A stretch of DNA of 64,000 bases from Polaromonas sp. JS666 (GCF_000013865.1 NC_007948.1:2418001-2482000), one strand, 5' to 3'; shown: positions 25,757-34,760, counted from the first letter of the stretch. Translations and numbers: made by a program. Notes: a model not told the origin generated them from the sequence alone.

Positions 25757-26785
25757 ATGAGTACACGCCGTCACTTTATCAATGTTTCCACCCATGCGGC
25801 ATTGGCCGTAGCGTTGGCAGGGTCAGTCCTGGCCAGCCGTGCCCAGCAACCGGCGGTGACGCTTCTGAATGTGTCCTATGACCCCACCCGCGAGCTGTAT
25901 GTGGAGTACAACGCCGCCTTCGCCAAACACTGGAAAGCCAAAACCGGCCAGGACGTGACCATCAAGCAGTCGCATGGCGGTTCGGGCAAGCAGGCCCGCT
26001 CCATCATCGATGGCCTGGATGCCGACGTGGCCACGCTGGCCCTGGCGGGAGACACCGACGCACTGGTGAAAAACGGCGGATGGCTCGCCCCCAACTGGCA
26101 AAAGAAACTGGCGCACAACTCCTCGCCCTACACCTCGACCATCGTGCTGGTGGTGCGCCAGGGCAATCCCAAGGGCATCAAGGACTGGGACGACCTGGTC
26201 AAGCCGGGCGTCAGCGTGATCACGCCCAACCCCAAGACGTCGGGCGGCGCCCGCTGGAACTACCTGGCGGTGTGGGAGTTTGCCAAGCGCAAATATGGCG
26301 GCGACGCCAAGGCCAAAGACTTTGTGGCCAAGCTGTACGGCAATGTGCCGGTGCTGGATACCGGCGCCCGTGGATCGACCATCACCTTTGCGCAGCGCGC
26401 CCAGGGGGATGTGCTGATTGCGTGGGAGAACGAAGCCTACCTGCTGGAAAAGGAATTTGGCACCAAGTTCGATGTCATCGCCCCGTCGCTCAGCATCCTG
26501 GCCGAGCCCGCTGTGGCCGTCGTCGACAAGAACGTCGACAAAAAAGGCACGCGTGCCGTCGCCGAGGAATACCTGAAGTACCTCTATTCGGAAGAAGGCC
26601 AGGACATCGCGGGCAAGAACTTCTACCGCCCGGCGGTTTCCGGGAAGGCCAAGGCCAAGTACGCCAAGCAGTTCGCCAAGCTGAACCTGTTCACCATCGA
26701 CCAGGCCTTTGGTGGCTGGACCAAGGCAGACAGGGAACACTTCGCCGATGGCGGATCGTTCGACCAGATTTACACCAAGAAGTAA
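25757..26785 (+). CDS. sbp: Sulfate-binding protein, sulfate ABC transporter (first copy)
   Basis: A 342-residue periplasmic binding protein of the sulfate/thiosulfate family with a signal peptide ([16 protein letters not shown]). Family landmarks are [57 protein letters not shown] and [17 protein letters not shown]. The ATG at 25757 precedes the signal peptide. It is a paralogue of the Sbp at 51763, which has the cysTWA genes; this copy has no permease beside it. The broken ssuE gene follows, so it may once have belonged to an organosulfur or sulfate-starvation cluster. Confidence 0.9.
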   Translation: MSTRRHFINVSTHAALAVALAGSVLASRAQQPAVTLLNVSYDPTRELYVEYNAAFAKHWKAKTGQDVTIKQSHGGSGKQARSIIDGLDADVATLALAGDTDALVKNGGWLAPNWQKKLAHNSSPYTSTIVLVVRQGNPKGIKDWDDLVKPGVSVITPNPKTSGGARWNYLAVWEFAKRKYGGDAKAKDFVAKLYGNVPVLDTGARGSTITFAQRAQGDVLIAWENEAYLLEKEFGTKFDVIAPSLSILAEPAVAVVDKNVDKKGTRAVAEEYLKYLYSEEGQDIAGKNFYRPAVSGKAKAKYAKQFAKLNLFTIDQAFGGWTKADREHFADGGSFDQIYTKK

Positions 26786-26799
26786 CCCCCGAAGCGGCC

Positions 26800-26860
26800 C
26801 GCGGCCGCCTCCCCAAAGGGGGCGCCAACTGCGGCCCGGCAAAGCCGGTTCCGCGCTGGC
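26800..26860. repeat. Intergenic repeat, copy downstream of first sbp
   Basis: A small C/G hairpin (CTCCCCAAAGGGGG) is followed by a 26-base block at 26830-26855 that is identical to 51043-51068, beginning TGCGGCCCGGCAAAGCCGG. Both copies lie downstream of plus-strand genes. It may act as a terminator or be a dispersed repeat. Confidence 0.65.
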
Positions 26861-26929
26861 ACTGGTAGGGGAGAACAGTCACACGGCGCTTGGTTATCCA
26901 AGGCCCAGGGCACATCAAGGAAATAAAAA

Positions 26930-27195
26930 ATGTCCGTACAACAATCCGTGCTGCTCATTGCCGGCAGCCCTTCCGAGCAGTCCCGCTCGGCAGCGCTGCT
27001 CGACTCTGTCAGCGACAGGCTGGTCCTGCGGGGCGGCCTGGTGGTCGACCGGCTGAACATCCGCGAGCTGCCGGCCCAGGCCTTGCTGCTGGCCGAGTGA
27101 GGCCATCCGGCCATCGTCAAGGCGATTGACCAGATCGCGCGTGCGCGTGCCATCGTGGTGGCCACGCCGGTCTACAAGGCGGCCTACACCAGCGT
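26930..27195 (+). pseudogene. ssuE: NAD(P)H-dependent FMN reductase SsuE, truncated remnant
   Basis: The frame from the ATG at 26930 matches SsuE (SVQQSVLLIAGSPSEQSRSAALLD, then ARAIVVATPVYKAAYTSV), which supplies reduced FMN to the alkanesulfonate monooxygenase SsuD. It is broken twice: an in-frame TGA at 27098-27100 sits where the family has a sense codon, and after about 27195 the frame continues into an IS630 transposase tail instead of the SsuE C terminus. No ssuABCD genes follow, so the sulfonate pathway appears lost here. The junction position is approximate. Confidence 0.75.
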
Positions 27196-27349
27196 GCCTG
27201 AACTCGTCGCGGCCATCGACGAGTACGTCGCGCATCACAACACCAACCCCAAGCCGTTCATCTGGACCAAGAGCGCCCGCGACATCCTGCAGAAGGTCAT
27301 TCGCGCCAACCGCCGCTTAAGTTCCAAACAGAATGGAACACTACACTAG
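27190..27349 (+). mobile_element. IS630-type transposase C-terminal remnant
   Basis: In the same frame as the ssuE remnant the residues VPELVAAIDEYVAHHNTNPK, followed by PFIWTKSARDILQKV and a TAG stop, match the C-terminal end of IS630-family transposases (the HHN-PKPFIWTKSA block). Only about 50 codons remain; the catalytic DDE region is missing. It most likely entered ssuE and was then mostly deleted. No terminal inverted repeats could be delimited. Confidence 0.75.
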
Positions 27350-27498
27350 ATGCGCCGGTCACCAGCGCGCGCTTGCCGATGTTGACGGTTGCGTATGTAC
27401 TCAAAATCGCTCTCCCTATCGTGTGGAGCGGCCAAGGAACTCCAAGGCCTGCGAGGTTTGCGTGTTCGAGTTGGGGGCCAATCGGGGACGTTTGATGC

Positions 27499-28575
27499 TC
27501 AACCTGCGAACATCGGATAGTCTGTGTAGCCCTTGGCGCCGGGGGTATAGAACGTGTCCGGGACAGGAGCGATCAACGGCGCGTCCTGGCGCATGCGCTC
27601 GACCAGGTCAGGGTTGGCGATGAAGGGCCTGCCTATGGCGATCAGGTCCGCGCGGCCTTCGCTCAACGCCTGTTGTGCGCTGGCTTTATTCTGTCCGCCG
27701 GCGAGGATGAAGGGGCCGTCGAACGCAGCCCTCAAATCGGACTTCAGCTTTGCCGGGACGGGCGGGGCGCCCATCGCCGAATGGTCCAGGACGTGAACGT
27801 ACATGAGACCGAGTGCGGAGAGTTCCTTCACCAGCGCCAGGTACTGTTCGTCCACGCCTTCGAACGCGCCGGTGCTATTGACCACGCCGTGAGGCGACAG
27901 GCGGATGCCGACTCGCTCAGCGCCTATCTCCTTCACGGCAGCACGGGCGACCTCGAGCACCAGCCGGTTGCGCCCTTCGGCCGTGCCGCCGTAGCTGTCA
28001 GTGCGGCGATTGACGTTGGCGTTCAGGAATTGCTCAAGCAAGTAACCGTTGGCCGCGTGCAGCTCGATGCCGTCAAAGCCGGCTTGGATGGCAAGGCGCG
28101 CGGCCGTTGTGTACTCGCCGATCACGGCTTGGATGTCGGCCTCGGTCATGGCGCGCGGCGGTGTGTGCGGCTGGCTGCCTTGTGCATCAGTCCACATCTC
28201 ACCAGGGCAGGTCTCGGGTGAGGGGCCAAGCACTTCGGCGCCGGCCGGCAGGTTGGCCTGGTGGGTCACGCGGCCGGTATGCATCAGCTGCACGACGATC
28301 TTGCCGCCTTTGGCATGGACTGCGTCAGTTACAAGCTTCCAGCCTTGCACCTGGGCGTCATTGAACAGGCCGGGGATGCGGGCATAGCCCAAGCCGTTGG
28401 GCGACGGCGAGGTTCCTTCCGTGATGATGAGGCCGGCGCTCGCGCGCTGGGCATAGTAGGTGGCCATCAGGCTGTTGGGTGTGTTGTTCTCGCTCGCGCG
28501 GCTGCGCGTGAGCGGCGACATCACAGTGCGATTGCTGAGTTGGGTGGCACGCAGGGGAAAGGCTTCGAAAAGCAT
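27499..28575 (-). CDS. Old Yellow Enzyme-type alkene reductase (NemA-like)
   Basis: A 358-residue FMN oxidoreductase of the OYE family (LSNRTVMSPLTRSRA at the N terminus; the substrate-binding His-Asn pair in IELHAANGYLLEQFLN; LIAIGRPFIANPDL near the FMN phosphate site). It reduces activated double bonds and nitro compounds with NAD(P)H, as N-ethylmaleimide reductase does. The gene lies 100 bases downstream of the SDR gene on the same strand and the pair is probably one unit controlled by the divergent MarR protein. Seven AAAATGG heptamers stand 14 bases upstream of the start, beside its AAGGA ribosome-binding site. Confidence 0.9.
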   Translation of the reverse strand: MLFEAFPLRATQLSNRTVMSPLTRSRASENNTPNSLMATYYAQRASAGLIITEGTSPSPNGLGYARIPGLFNDAQVQGWKLVTDAVHAKGGKIVVQLMHTGRVTHQANLPAGAEVLGPSPETCPGEMWTDAQGSQPHTPPRAMTEADIQAVIGEYTTAARLAIQAGFDGIELHAANGYLLEQFLNANVNRRTDSYGGTAEGRNRLVLEVARAAVKEIGAERVGIRLSPHGVVNSTGAFEGVDEQYLALVKELSALGLMYVHVLDHSAMGAPPVPAKLKSDLRAAFDGPFILAGGQNKASAQQALSEGRADLIAIGRPFIANPDLVERMRQDAPLIAPVPDTFYTPGAKGYTDYPMFAG

Positions 28576-28587
28576 GTCTGTCCTTGA

Positions 28588-28637
<50 letters not shown>

Positions 28638-28675
28638 GGAGAAGAGGAAGAGCCGTAACGTTCCGTTAGCTGGAC

Positions 28676-29476
28676 TCAGAGAATGTTGTAGCGAGGAGCC
28701 GGCGTTCCAACCTGGGTGCTCGCGAACAGTTCGGATCGGGCTGCCTCGTACTTGTCCCACAGGCTGGCATCGGCGACTGAGGGCCACGTGATCGTTTCAC
28801 CCTGGTCGAAGCCCGCGAGCGCCGCATCGACCATGTGCTCGGTCGTCATCAAGGCCTCCTTGTTGAGGGCCGCCAGCGGGACGCCCGACAGGTCCCAGAT
28901 CTCGGTGGCTGTCGATGCAGGCAGGACCAGCTGGACCTTCACCCCGGTTTCGGCAAGTTCTTGCTGCAGACCGCGGCTGTACTGCAGTACGAAGGCCTTG
29001 GTGCCGCTGTAGACGGCGCTGATGGGCATCGAATGGATGGCCAGGACAGAAGCGATATTGATGATTACGCCCTGGTTTCTGCCGATGAACGCGGGTACCA
29101 CCGCCTGGGTCAGGCGCGTCAACGCTGTGATGTTGAGCGCAATCTGCGACAGTGCGTCGTTTGCAGACCTCTGAGCAAGCGGCCCCAGTCGCGCAATGCC
29201 GGCGTTGTTCACCAGGACGCGCACGTCCTCATTGGTGGACAGAATCGTCTCGATCCGCGCCAGATCCTCATCTTTGGTCAGGTCGGCCACGATCGGCTCG
29301 GCCTTGATACCGTGCGCCTTAGAGACCTGGGCGCAAAGGGCTGCCAGGCGATCAGCGCGCCGGGCGACAAGGATAAGATCGTATCCACGCGCGGCGAGGC
29401 GGTCCGCATAGACGGCTCCGATGCCGGAAGAAGCCCCTGTGACAAGAGCGATTTTCTTAGAACTGGGGTTTGTCAT
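28676..29476 (-). CDS. SDR-family NAD(P)-dependent oxidoreductase
   Basis: A 266-residue short-chain dehydrogenase. The cofactor motif GASSGIGAVYADRLAARGYD (TGxxxGxG) is at residues about 15-35, NNAG follows (VLVNNAGIARLG), and the catalytic Tyr-Lys pair is YSGTK (in ISAVYSGTKAFVLQYSRGL) preceded by a serine-containing strand. The substrate is not inferable. Its start faces the MarR gene across 55 bases that hold two TTGAG-NN-CTCAA operators, so it is very likely repressed by that protein, with the OYE gene behind it. Confidence 0.9.
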   Translation of the reverse strand: MTNPSSKKIALVTGASSGIGAVYADRLAARGYDLILVARRADRLAALCAQVSKAHGIKAEPIVADLTKDEDLARIETILSTNEDVRVLVNNAGIARLGPLAQRSANDALSQIALNITALTRLTQAVVPAFIGRNQGVIINIASVLAIHSMPISAVYSGTKAFVLQYSRGLQQELAETGVKVQLVLPASTATEIWDLSGVPLAALNKEALMTTEHMVDAALAGFDQGETITWPSVADASLWDKYEAARSELFASTQVGTPAPRYNIL

Positions 29477-29495
29477 TGATAGTTTTCCAATAAAA

Positions 29496-29507
29496 TTGAG
29501 TGCTCAA
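29496..29507. promoter_or_regulatory. MarR operator, site 1
   Basis: TTGAG-TG-CTCAA is a perfect palindrome with 5-bp arms, 20 bases upstream of the SDR start. It is paired with site 2 exactly 20 bp away, i.e. on the same DNA face. Confidence 0.65.
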
Positions 29508-29515
29508 CTAAAAGG

Positions 29516-29527
29516 TTGAGGGCTCAA
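29516..29527. promoter_or_regulatory. MarR operator, site 2
   Basis: TTGAG-GG-CTCAA repeats site 1 at a 20-bp distance and overlaps the Shine-Dalgarno region of the MarR gene, fitting repression of both divergent genes. A CTCAA half-site follows at 29568-29572. Confidence 0.65.
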
Positions 29528-29531
29528 ATGT

Positions 29532-30170
29532 ATGACCGATTGCGCGCAAACGATAAATAGTGCAGTACTCAACCATTCTGTTAGTATGGGAATTACCTCG
29601 AACGTTGTTGATGCGAAAAGCAACCCGGATGCGCCCGCCGCATATGAGCAGGACATCCTGGGTGGACGGGCCTGCACGGTCACACCACTGCGCCTTGCGG
29701 CTCGCAGACTTGAGCAGCTGTATGACGAAGCGCTGGCACCGTTGAACCTCAAAGCCACGCAGCTCGCGCTCATCGCAGGAATACACAGGCTCACGGGCGC
29801 CGATCAACAAGGACCGACGCTACAGGACCTGGCAGCCCTGCTCGCCATTCAACTTTCTGCTCTTACCCATGCGCTAAGGCCTCTGGTGCGCGACGGAATT
29901 GTTGAGTTGCGTCAGGACGCCCAAGACCGCCGGACCAAGCACAGCGTTCTCACTTCGCTTGGCAAGACCCGGCTTTCAGAAGGCGTGGTGCGCTGGGCAG
30001 CAACAAACGATCAAGTGGAAGCCGTTCTGGGTTCTGCCGCGGCTGCGCACTTGAGGGCCCTGACCGATCAGGTGGCTTCCGACGCGTTTCTGGTTGCCTA
30101 TAGGGCGGAAGATCAGCCGCCGGCCCCCGTGGGTGTCCTCGGCTCCGAGCAAGCTGAGAAGAACGCCTGA
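29532..30170 (+). CDS. MarR-family transcriptional regulator
   Basis: A 212-residue winged helix protein. The DNA-binding part spans about residues 60-140 (LKATQLALIAGIHRL, LQDLAALLAIQLSALTHALRPLVRDGIVEL, then the wing DAQDRRTKHSVLTSLGKTRL). The first 40 residues are not conserved in the family; the ATG at 29532 has GAGGG 9 bases upstream, but an ATG at 29586 is an alternative. It is divergent from an SDR gene with a pair of palindromes between them, the usual arrangement of a MarR repressor responding to electrophiles, quinones or phenolics. The ligand is not known. Confidence 0.82.
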   Translation: MTDCAQTINSAVLNHSVSMGITSNVVDAKSNPDAPAAYEQDILGGRACTVTPLRLAARRLEQLYDEALAPLNLKATQLALIAGIHRLTGADQQGPTLQDLAALLAIQLSALTHALRPLVRDGIVELRQDAQDRRTKHSVLTSLGKTRLSEGVVRWAATNDQVEAVLGSAAAAHLRALTDQVASDAFLVAYRAEDQPPAPVGVLGSEQAEKNA

Positions 30171-30345
30171 TTACAGCGGAGAAAGAGCCCCTGCTAGAAA
30201 GCGCATCAGCTCATCTCCTCCCGCTGGTCCAGTCGGTTTCGACCGATTACATTCCAAAGCATCCAACGCCCCGGGGCTGGCGCTGGCAGGTTCGACGGCT
30301 TTTGTTGCGGTTTCGTCGCCGGTTTGCCCAGTAGTGACGAGCGCA

Positions 30346-30370
30346 AGCAGCTATTAAAAAGATAGCAACT
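30346..30370. repeat. Short palindrome with GCTAT/ATAGC core
   Basis: GCTATT and GATAGC face each other across five As between the MarR and tctC genes, like the palindromes at 4121 and 4386. It may act as a weak terminator between the convergent genes. Confidence 0.4.
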
Positions 30371-30420
30371 GCAGAACCGTTCCTGTCCTGAACGATGCAA
30401 CGGCCGCATGCACGTGGGTC

Positions 30421-31440
30421 TTACTGCAGTTCGACGCCCGCCTTTTTCACCAGCTTCGCGTACTTCACCAACTCGCTGCGGAAAAACTGGGCGGCCACTT
30501 CCGGGCTGGTCGGGTTGATGGTATTGCCCTGTTTGGCCATGGCCTCTTTCACTTCGGGTGTGGCGTAGGCGGCGACCACGGCGGCCTGGATGCGCTTGAC
30601 CTCTGCTGCCGGCAATTTCGCCGGGCCGATCACGGCGAACCAGCCTTCCAGGTTGTAGTTGCCCAGGCCCTGTTCGGCCAGGGTGGGGATGTCCGGTGCG
30701 GCAGCCACGCGGGCGCTGCCACCGACGCCGATGGCGCGCAGGGCGCCGCTCTTGAGGTGTGCCTGGATCGAAGGCAGCGCCAGTACACCCATCTCGACCT
30801 GCCCGCCAATCAGGTCGGCCACCATCGGGCCCACCCCTTTGTAGGGGATGTGTTTGGCCTTGACCTGGGCCTCGTCCAGAAACATTTCCGCCGCCAGATG
30901 CAGGATGGTGCCGTTGCCCGACGAGGCGTAGTTGTAGGCGTCGGGTTTGGCCTTGAGCAGGGCCACCAGCTCTTTCACATTGGTGGCCGCGACCTTGGCC
31001 GGGTTGACCACCAGCACCATCGGCGTGCTGCCGATCACGCTGATGGGCGTGATGTCGTTGATCGGGTCAAACGGCAGCGACTTGTAGACGCTGGGGTAGA
31101 TCACGTGGTTGTTGGACACCACGCTCAATGTCATGCCGTCGGGGGCGGTCTTGATCATGGCGGCCGTGCCGACGATGCCACCGGCACCGGGCTGGTTTTC
31201 GATCACCACGGGGTGGCCCAGCGCCTTGCCCAGCGCAACGCTGGCGGCGCGAACAATGGTGTCCACGCCGGAGCCTGCGCCGACCGGCAGGATGAAGCGC
31301 ACCACCTTGTCGGTGGTCTGGGCCAGCAGGGCCAGCGGTGTGCTCAGGAGCGTGCTGCTAAAAGCCAGGGCACCCAGGCGTTGCAGGGTCTGGCGCCGGG
31401 TCGTTTGTTTCGTGTTGAGGGTGGTCGTTTGAGTTGTCAT
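30421..31440 (-). CDS. Bug-family tripartite tricarboxylate-type binding protein
   Basis: A 339-residue periplasmic protein of the Bug/TctC family, very abundant in Burkholderiales. A signal peptide with a twin-Arg-like start (TTRRQTLQRLGALAFSSTLL) leads to KVVRFILPVGAGSGVDTIVRA, the carboxylate-binding GAGGIVGTAAMIKTAPDG region and YASSGNGTILHLAAEMF. It should bind a carboxylate ligand. No TctA/TctB membrane partners are adjacent. It is the last gene of a unit with the CoA transferase and the HMG-CoA lyase-like gene, which suggests uptake of the acid those enzymes process. Confidence 0.9.
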   Translation of the reverse strand: MTTQTTTLNTKQTTRRQTLQRLGALAFSSTLLSTPLALLAQTTDKVVRFILPVGAGSGVDTIVRAASVALGKALGHPVVIENQPGAGGIVGTAAMIKTAPDGMTLSVVSNNHVIYPSVYKSLPFDPINDITPISVIGSTPMVLVVNPAKVAATNVKELVALLKAKPDAYNYASSGNGTILHLAAEMFLDEAQVKAKHIPYKGVGPMVADLIGGQVEMGVLALPSIQAHLKSGALRAIGVGGSARVAAAPDIPTLAEQGLGNYNLEGWFAVIGPAKLPAAEVKRIQAAVVAAYATPEVKEAMAKQGNTINPTSPEVAAQFFRSELVKYAKLVKKAGVELQ

Positions 31441-31486
31441 TTTTTGTCTCCGTCTTTGGGGTGGGTTGCTGAAATCGTTTGGCCGT

Positions 31487-32695
31487 TCAGCTCACGGCCG
31501 CCTGCGAATGCAAATTCTCGATGGCGCTGGTGCTGTAGCCCAGTCCCGAGAGCAGTTCCTGCGTGTGTTCGCCCAAGGTGGGCGGGTGCAGGCGCACGCC
31601 CAGGCGCTGGCCCTGCATGGTGATGGGAAAAAGGGTAGTTTTAACGGTCTGCCCGGCTTTCGGGCCGTCGGGCAGGCGCACATCGGCCAGGCCCCCGGTG
31701 GCCAGCAGGTGCTCGTCGTCGAACAGGTCCTCGGGCCGGCGAATCGGCGCAAAGGGCAGGCCGGCTTTTTCCATCAGACTTGAGAGCTCGGCGGCGCTGC
31801 GCGGGGCCAGCCGTGCGGCCAAATCCTTGAGCAGCGCCGGGCGCACCTCAACGCGCTGGTTGTTGGTCACCATTGCGGCATCGCACTTCAGGTCGTCAAA
31901 ACCCAGCACGGTGCAAAAGGTCTGCCACTGCGCGTCACTCACGGCGGCCAGGAATATCTGCTCGCCGTCTTTCACCGTGAAGACGTCGTACACCGCCCAG
32001 GGGTTGTCGCGGGCGGGCATGGGGGCAGGGTGTTTGCCGGTCATGGCGTACTGCAACATGTGCTGGCCCATCAGGAACACATTGTTTTCATACAGCGCCG
32101 ACTGAACTTCCATGCCCTTGCCGCTGATGCCGCGCTGGATCAGCGCGCCCAGCGCACCGATGGCGCCAAACAGGCCGCCCATGATGTCGTTCACGCTGGT
32201 GCCGGCGCGCAGCGGGTCGCCGGGGCGGCCGGTCATGTAGGCCAGGCCGCCCATCATCTGCACCACCTCGTCCAGCGCGGTGCGGTGGTCGTAGGGGCCG
32301 GGCAAAAACCCCTTGTGGCTGACGTAAATAACGCGTGGATTGGCGGCGCTCAAGGTGGCGTAGTCGAGCCCGTATTTGGCCATGGTGCCGGGCTTGAAGT
32401 TTTCGGCCACCACATCGGCGCTGGCGCAGAGCTTGCGCGCCACTTCCACGCCCGCGGCATCGTGTAAATCAATGCCTATGCTTTTTTTGTTGCGGTTGAA
32501 CAGCGGGAAAAATCCCGAGCCGGCGCCCAGCAGGCGGCGGGTGCGGTCGCCGTCGATCGGCTCGACCTTGATGACCTCGGCCCCCATGTCGGCTAGCACC
32601 ATGCCGCAGGTGGGGCCCATGACCATGTGGGTGAATTCGACGACGCGCAAGCCGGCCAGGGGCTGGGGCGGGGTTGAAGCTGGATTGTTTTGCAT
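31487..32695 (-). CDS. CaiB/BaiF-family (class III) CoA transferase
   Basis: A 402-residue class III CoA transferase: LAGLRVVEFTHMVMGPTCGMVLADMGAEVIKVE at the N terminus, NRNKKSIGIDLHDAAG, and the catalytic Asp in TSVNDIMGGLFG. It moves CoA between an acyl-CoA donor (often succinyl-CoA) and a carboxylic acid. The ATG at 32695 starts the conserved domain; the frame is open to 32767 but would overlap the lyase gene. With the HMG-CoA lyase-like gene (26 bases upstream) it could activate and then cleave a 3-hydroxy-3-methyl dicarboxylate such as an itaconate or citramalate relative; that is inference. Confidence 0.88.
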   Translation of the reverse strand: MQNNPASTPPQPLAGLRVVEFTHMVMGPTCGMVLADMGAEVIKVEPIDGDRTRRLLGAGSGFFPLFNRNKKSIGIDLHDAAGVEVARKLCASADVVAENFKPGTMAKYGLDYATLSAANPRVIYVSHKGFLPGPYDHRTALDEVVQMMGGLAYMTGRPGDPLRAGTSVNDIMGGLFGAIGALGALIQRGISGKGMEVQSALYENNVFLMGQHMLQYAMTGKHPAPMPARDNPWAVYDVFTVKDGEQIFLAAVSDAQWQTFCTVLGFDDLKCDAAMVTNNQRVEVRPALLKDLAARLAPRSAAELSSLMEKAGLPFAPIRRPEDLFDDEHLLATGGLADVRLPDGPKAGQTVKTTLFPITMQGQRLGVRLHPPTLGEHTQELLSGLGYSTSAIENLHSQAAVS

Positions 32696-32721
32696 ACAGG
32701 TTTCTTCGGGATGGGGAGTGT

Positions 32722-33705
32722 TTACACCGTAGCGGTCAGCATGGTTTTGGGCAGGCCTGCGCGCCACAGCGTGCCGTGCAGCGTTTCGCCTTCCAGCCAG
32801 CCGGCCACCTGGGTGCGCAGCGCCATAAGCTTGTCGAAATCGATGCCGGTGCTGATGCCCATGCTGGCAAACATGTAGACCAGGTCTTCGCTGGCCACGT
32901 TGCCGCTGGCGCCCGGTGCGTGCGGGCAGCCGCCAATGCCGGCCAGGCAGGCGTCAAAGCGCGTCACCCCGGTTTGCAGCGCGGCGTACACATTGGCTAC
33001 GCCCATACCGCGCGTGTCATGAAAGTGGCCGCATGCCAGCCGGTCGCCGGCTATGGCGAACGCAGCCTCGAACAGGTCTTGCACCATGGCCGGATCGGCA
33101 TAACCCACGGTGTCTGCCAGGCCGACCCGGTCCACCCCGGCGTCCAGCACCAGCTGCAACAGGCGCAACACCTCGGACGGCTCGACCCGGCCCTGCAGCG
33201 TGCAGCCAAATGCCGTGCTAAAGCCCACCTCGATCAGGATTTTTGAGCCAGAGGCATCACGCGCCGCCCGGATGCGGCCAATCTCCTGCACCACTTCATC
33301 GGGCGTCTTGCGCAAGTTGGCCAGGCTGTGGGCATGGCTGGCCGAGATCGGCAGCAGCATCAAGTCGGCGCCTGATTCGATGGCGCGTTCGGCGCCTTTG
33401 AGATTGGGCACCAGCACGGAGGTGACGAGTCCAGGCAGGGTTTTGGCATAGGCCACCAGCTCCGCAGTGTCGGCCAGTTGCGGCAGCAGCCGGGCCGGGA
33501 CAAACGAGCCGACTTCGATTTCGCGCTGGCCGGCGTCGTAGGCATCACGGATCCACGCCAGCTTGCGCGCGGTGGGCATGACGGTGGCAATGCTCTGCAG
33601 CCCGTCGCGCAGGCCTACTTCGCGAATGCTGACTTGCCGCGGCAGGGCCGGCTTTTCGGGCAGGGCGGCTTGGGGGGAAGCTGAAGCGCTTGAAAGCATG
33701 TTCAC
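32722..33705 (-). CDS. Hydroxymethylglutaryl-CoA lyase-like protein
   Basis: A 327-residue HMGL-type TIM barrel. REVGLRDGLQ holds the metal-binding Asp and general Arg at the N terminus, GHFHDTRGMG carries the metal-binding His pair and GIGGCPHAPGASGNV the conserved cysteine of the flexible loop. It cleaves 3-hydroxy-3-methylacyl-CoA to acetyl-CoA and a ketoacid or, in related enzymes, citramalyl-CoA. It heads a minus-strand unit with a CaiB-type transferase and a Bug binding protein, and is divergent from a LysR gene that is its likely activator. Confidence 0.9.
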   Translation of the reverse strand: MNMLSSASASPQAALPEKPALPRQVSIREVGLRDGLQSIATVMPTARKLAWIRDAYDAGQREIEVGSFVPARLLPQLADTAELVAYAKTLPGLVTSVLVPNLKGAERAIESGADLMLLPISASHAHSLANLRKTPDEVVQEIGRIRAARDASGSKILIEVGFSTAFGCTLQGRVEPSEVLRLLQLVLDAGVDRVGLADTVGYADPAMVQDLFEAAFAIAGDRLACGHFHDTRGMGVANVYAALQTGVTRFDACLAGIGGCPHAPGASGNVASEDLVYMFASMGISTGIDFDKLMALRTQVAGWLEGETLHGTLWRAGLPKTMLTATV

Positions 33706-33778
33706 TGACTGTCTCCAGGTATTTTGAAATTCAGAGGCTCAGTTTAGAATTTCCCGGTTGGTTATAGTTATCAATTTT

Positions 33779-33795
33779 GGAACCTTCAGCGTTCC
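33779..33795. promoter_or_regulatory. Palindrome in LysR/HMGL divergent spacer
   Basis: GGAAC and GTTCC face each other across seven bases, about 53 bases upstream of the LysR start and 73 upstream of the lyase gene. The place suits a LysR-type regulatory site, although the classic T-N11-A centre is not evident. Confidence 0.35.
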
Positions 33796-33848
33796 GTATC
33801 GGAATATCTAAAGCGAACAAGCGAGTCCTGCGCAACCGGAGCTGCCCC

Positions 33849-34760
33849 ATGAGAGACCTGGACATGACCACTTTGCGGCTGTTTGCCGCCGTGTGCGAGA
33901 CGCGCAGCATCGCCCGGGCCGCCGAGCAGGCCAACATTGTCGGTTCGGCCATCAGCAAGCGGCTGGCGCAGCTGGAAGACACCGTCGGCACGCCGCTGCT
34001 GGTGCGTCGGCGCCGCGGCGTCGAGCCCACACCCGCAGGTGAGAGCCTGCTGGAACACGCGCGCACCATGCTGGCCAGCGCTGAGCAGATCGAGCGCGAC
34101 ATGGCCGCCTATGCGCTGGGCGTGCGCGGCCAGGTTCGCATCCTGGCGACGGCATCTGTCATGGCGGAGTCGCTGGCCGATGATGTGGCGGCCTTTTTGC
34201 AGGTACCGGCGCATCACGACATCCAGGTCAGCATGGAGGAGCGAGTCAGTCCGGACGTGATTCGCGGCATCAAGGAGGGCGTCGCCTCGGTCGGCATCTG
34301 CTGGGATGCCGCGGACCTGAGCGGCCTGCAGTCGCGCGGCTACCGCCGCGACCACCTGGCCATCGTGGTCCATCCGTCGCATCCGCTGGCCCGGCACGAA
34401 ACCCTGAGTTTCGAGCAGACGCTGGATTACGAGCATGTCAGCCTGCCGGTGCACAGCGCCGTGCAGATGCTGCTGCAGCGCGCAGCCGCACTCAAGGGCA
34501 AGGCCATCATGCACCGCGTGATCGTGTCCAACTTTGAAGCCGTTTTGCGCGTGGTGCGCGCCAACCTGGCCATCAGCGTGGTGCCGCGCGAAGTGGCCGA
34601 GCCGTATGCCCGCACTTATGGGTTGCGCGTGGTGCCCCTGCTCGATGCCTGGGCCAGTCGCCGTTTTGCCATCTGCTTTAGAGATGCGGCCGGCCTGTCA
34701 GCGGCGGCGCAACTGCTGGTGAGCCATTTGGCTGCAAAGGAGAGCGAGGGAGCGGGGTAG
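33849..34760 (+). CDS. LysR-family transcriptional regulator (divergent from HMGL operon)
   Basis: A 303-residue LysR protein with the helix-turn-helix at residues about 5-60 (MTTLRLFAAVCETRSIARAA, then SAISKRLAQLEDTVGTPLLVRRRRGVEPTPAG) and a periplasmic-binding-like effector domain behind it (VRILATASVMAESLADDVAAF). The ATG at 33849 gives the normal family start; the frame is open upstream to 33777. It is divergent from the HMGL-CoA transferase-TctC genes, the standard layout for a LysR activator of neighbouring catabolic genes. The effector is unknown. Confidence 0.9.
   Translation: MRDLDMTTLRLFAAVCETRSIARAAEQANIVGSAISKRLAQLEDTVGTPLLVRRRRGVEPTPAGESLLEHARTMLASAEQIERDMAAYALGVRGQVRILATASVMAESLADDVAAFLQVPAHHDIQVSMEERVSPDVIRGIKEGVASVGICWDAADLSGLQSRGYRRDHLAIVVHPSHPLARHETLSFEQTLDYEHVSLPVHSAVQMLLQRAAALKGKAIMHRVIVSNFEAVLRVVRANLAISVVPREVAEPYARTYGLRVVPLLDAWASRRFAICFRDAAGLSAAAQLLVSHLAAKESEGAG

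Noticed and set aside
27350..27498. Further IS630 sequence after the transposase stop
   Set aside because: I could not find a terminal inverted repeat or target duplication, so the element is not extended here.
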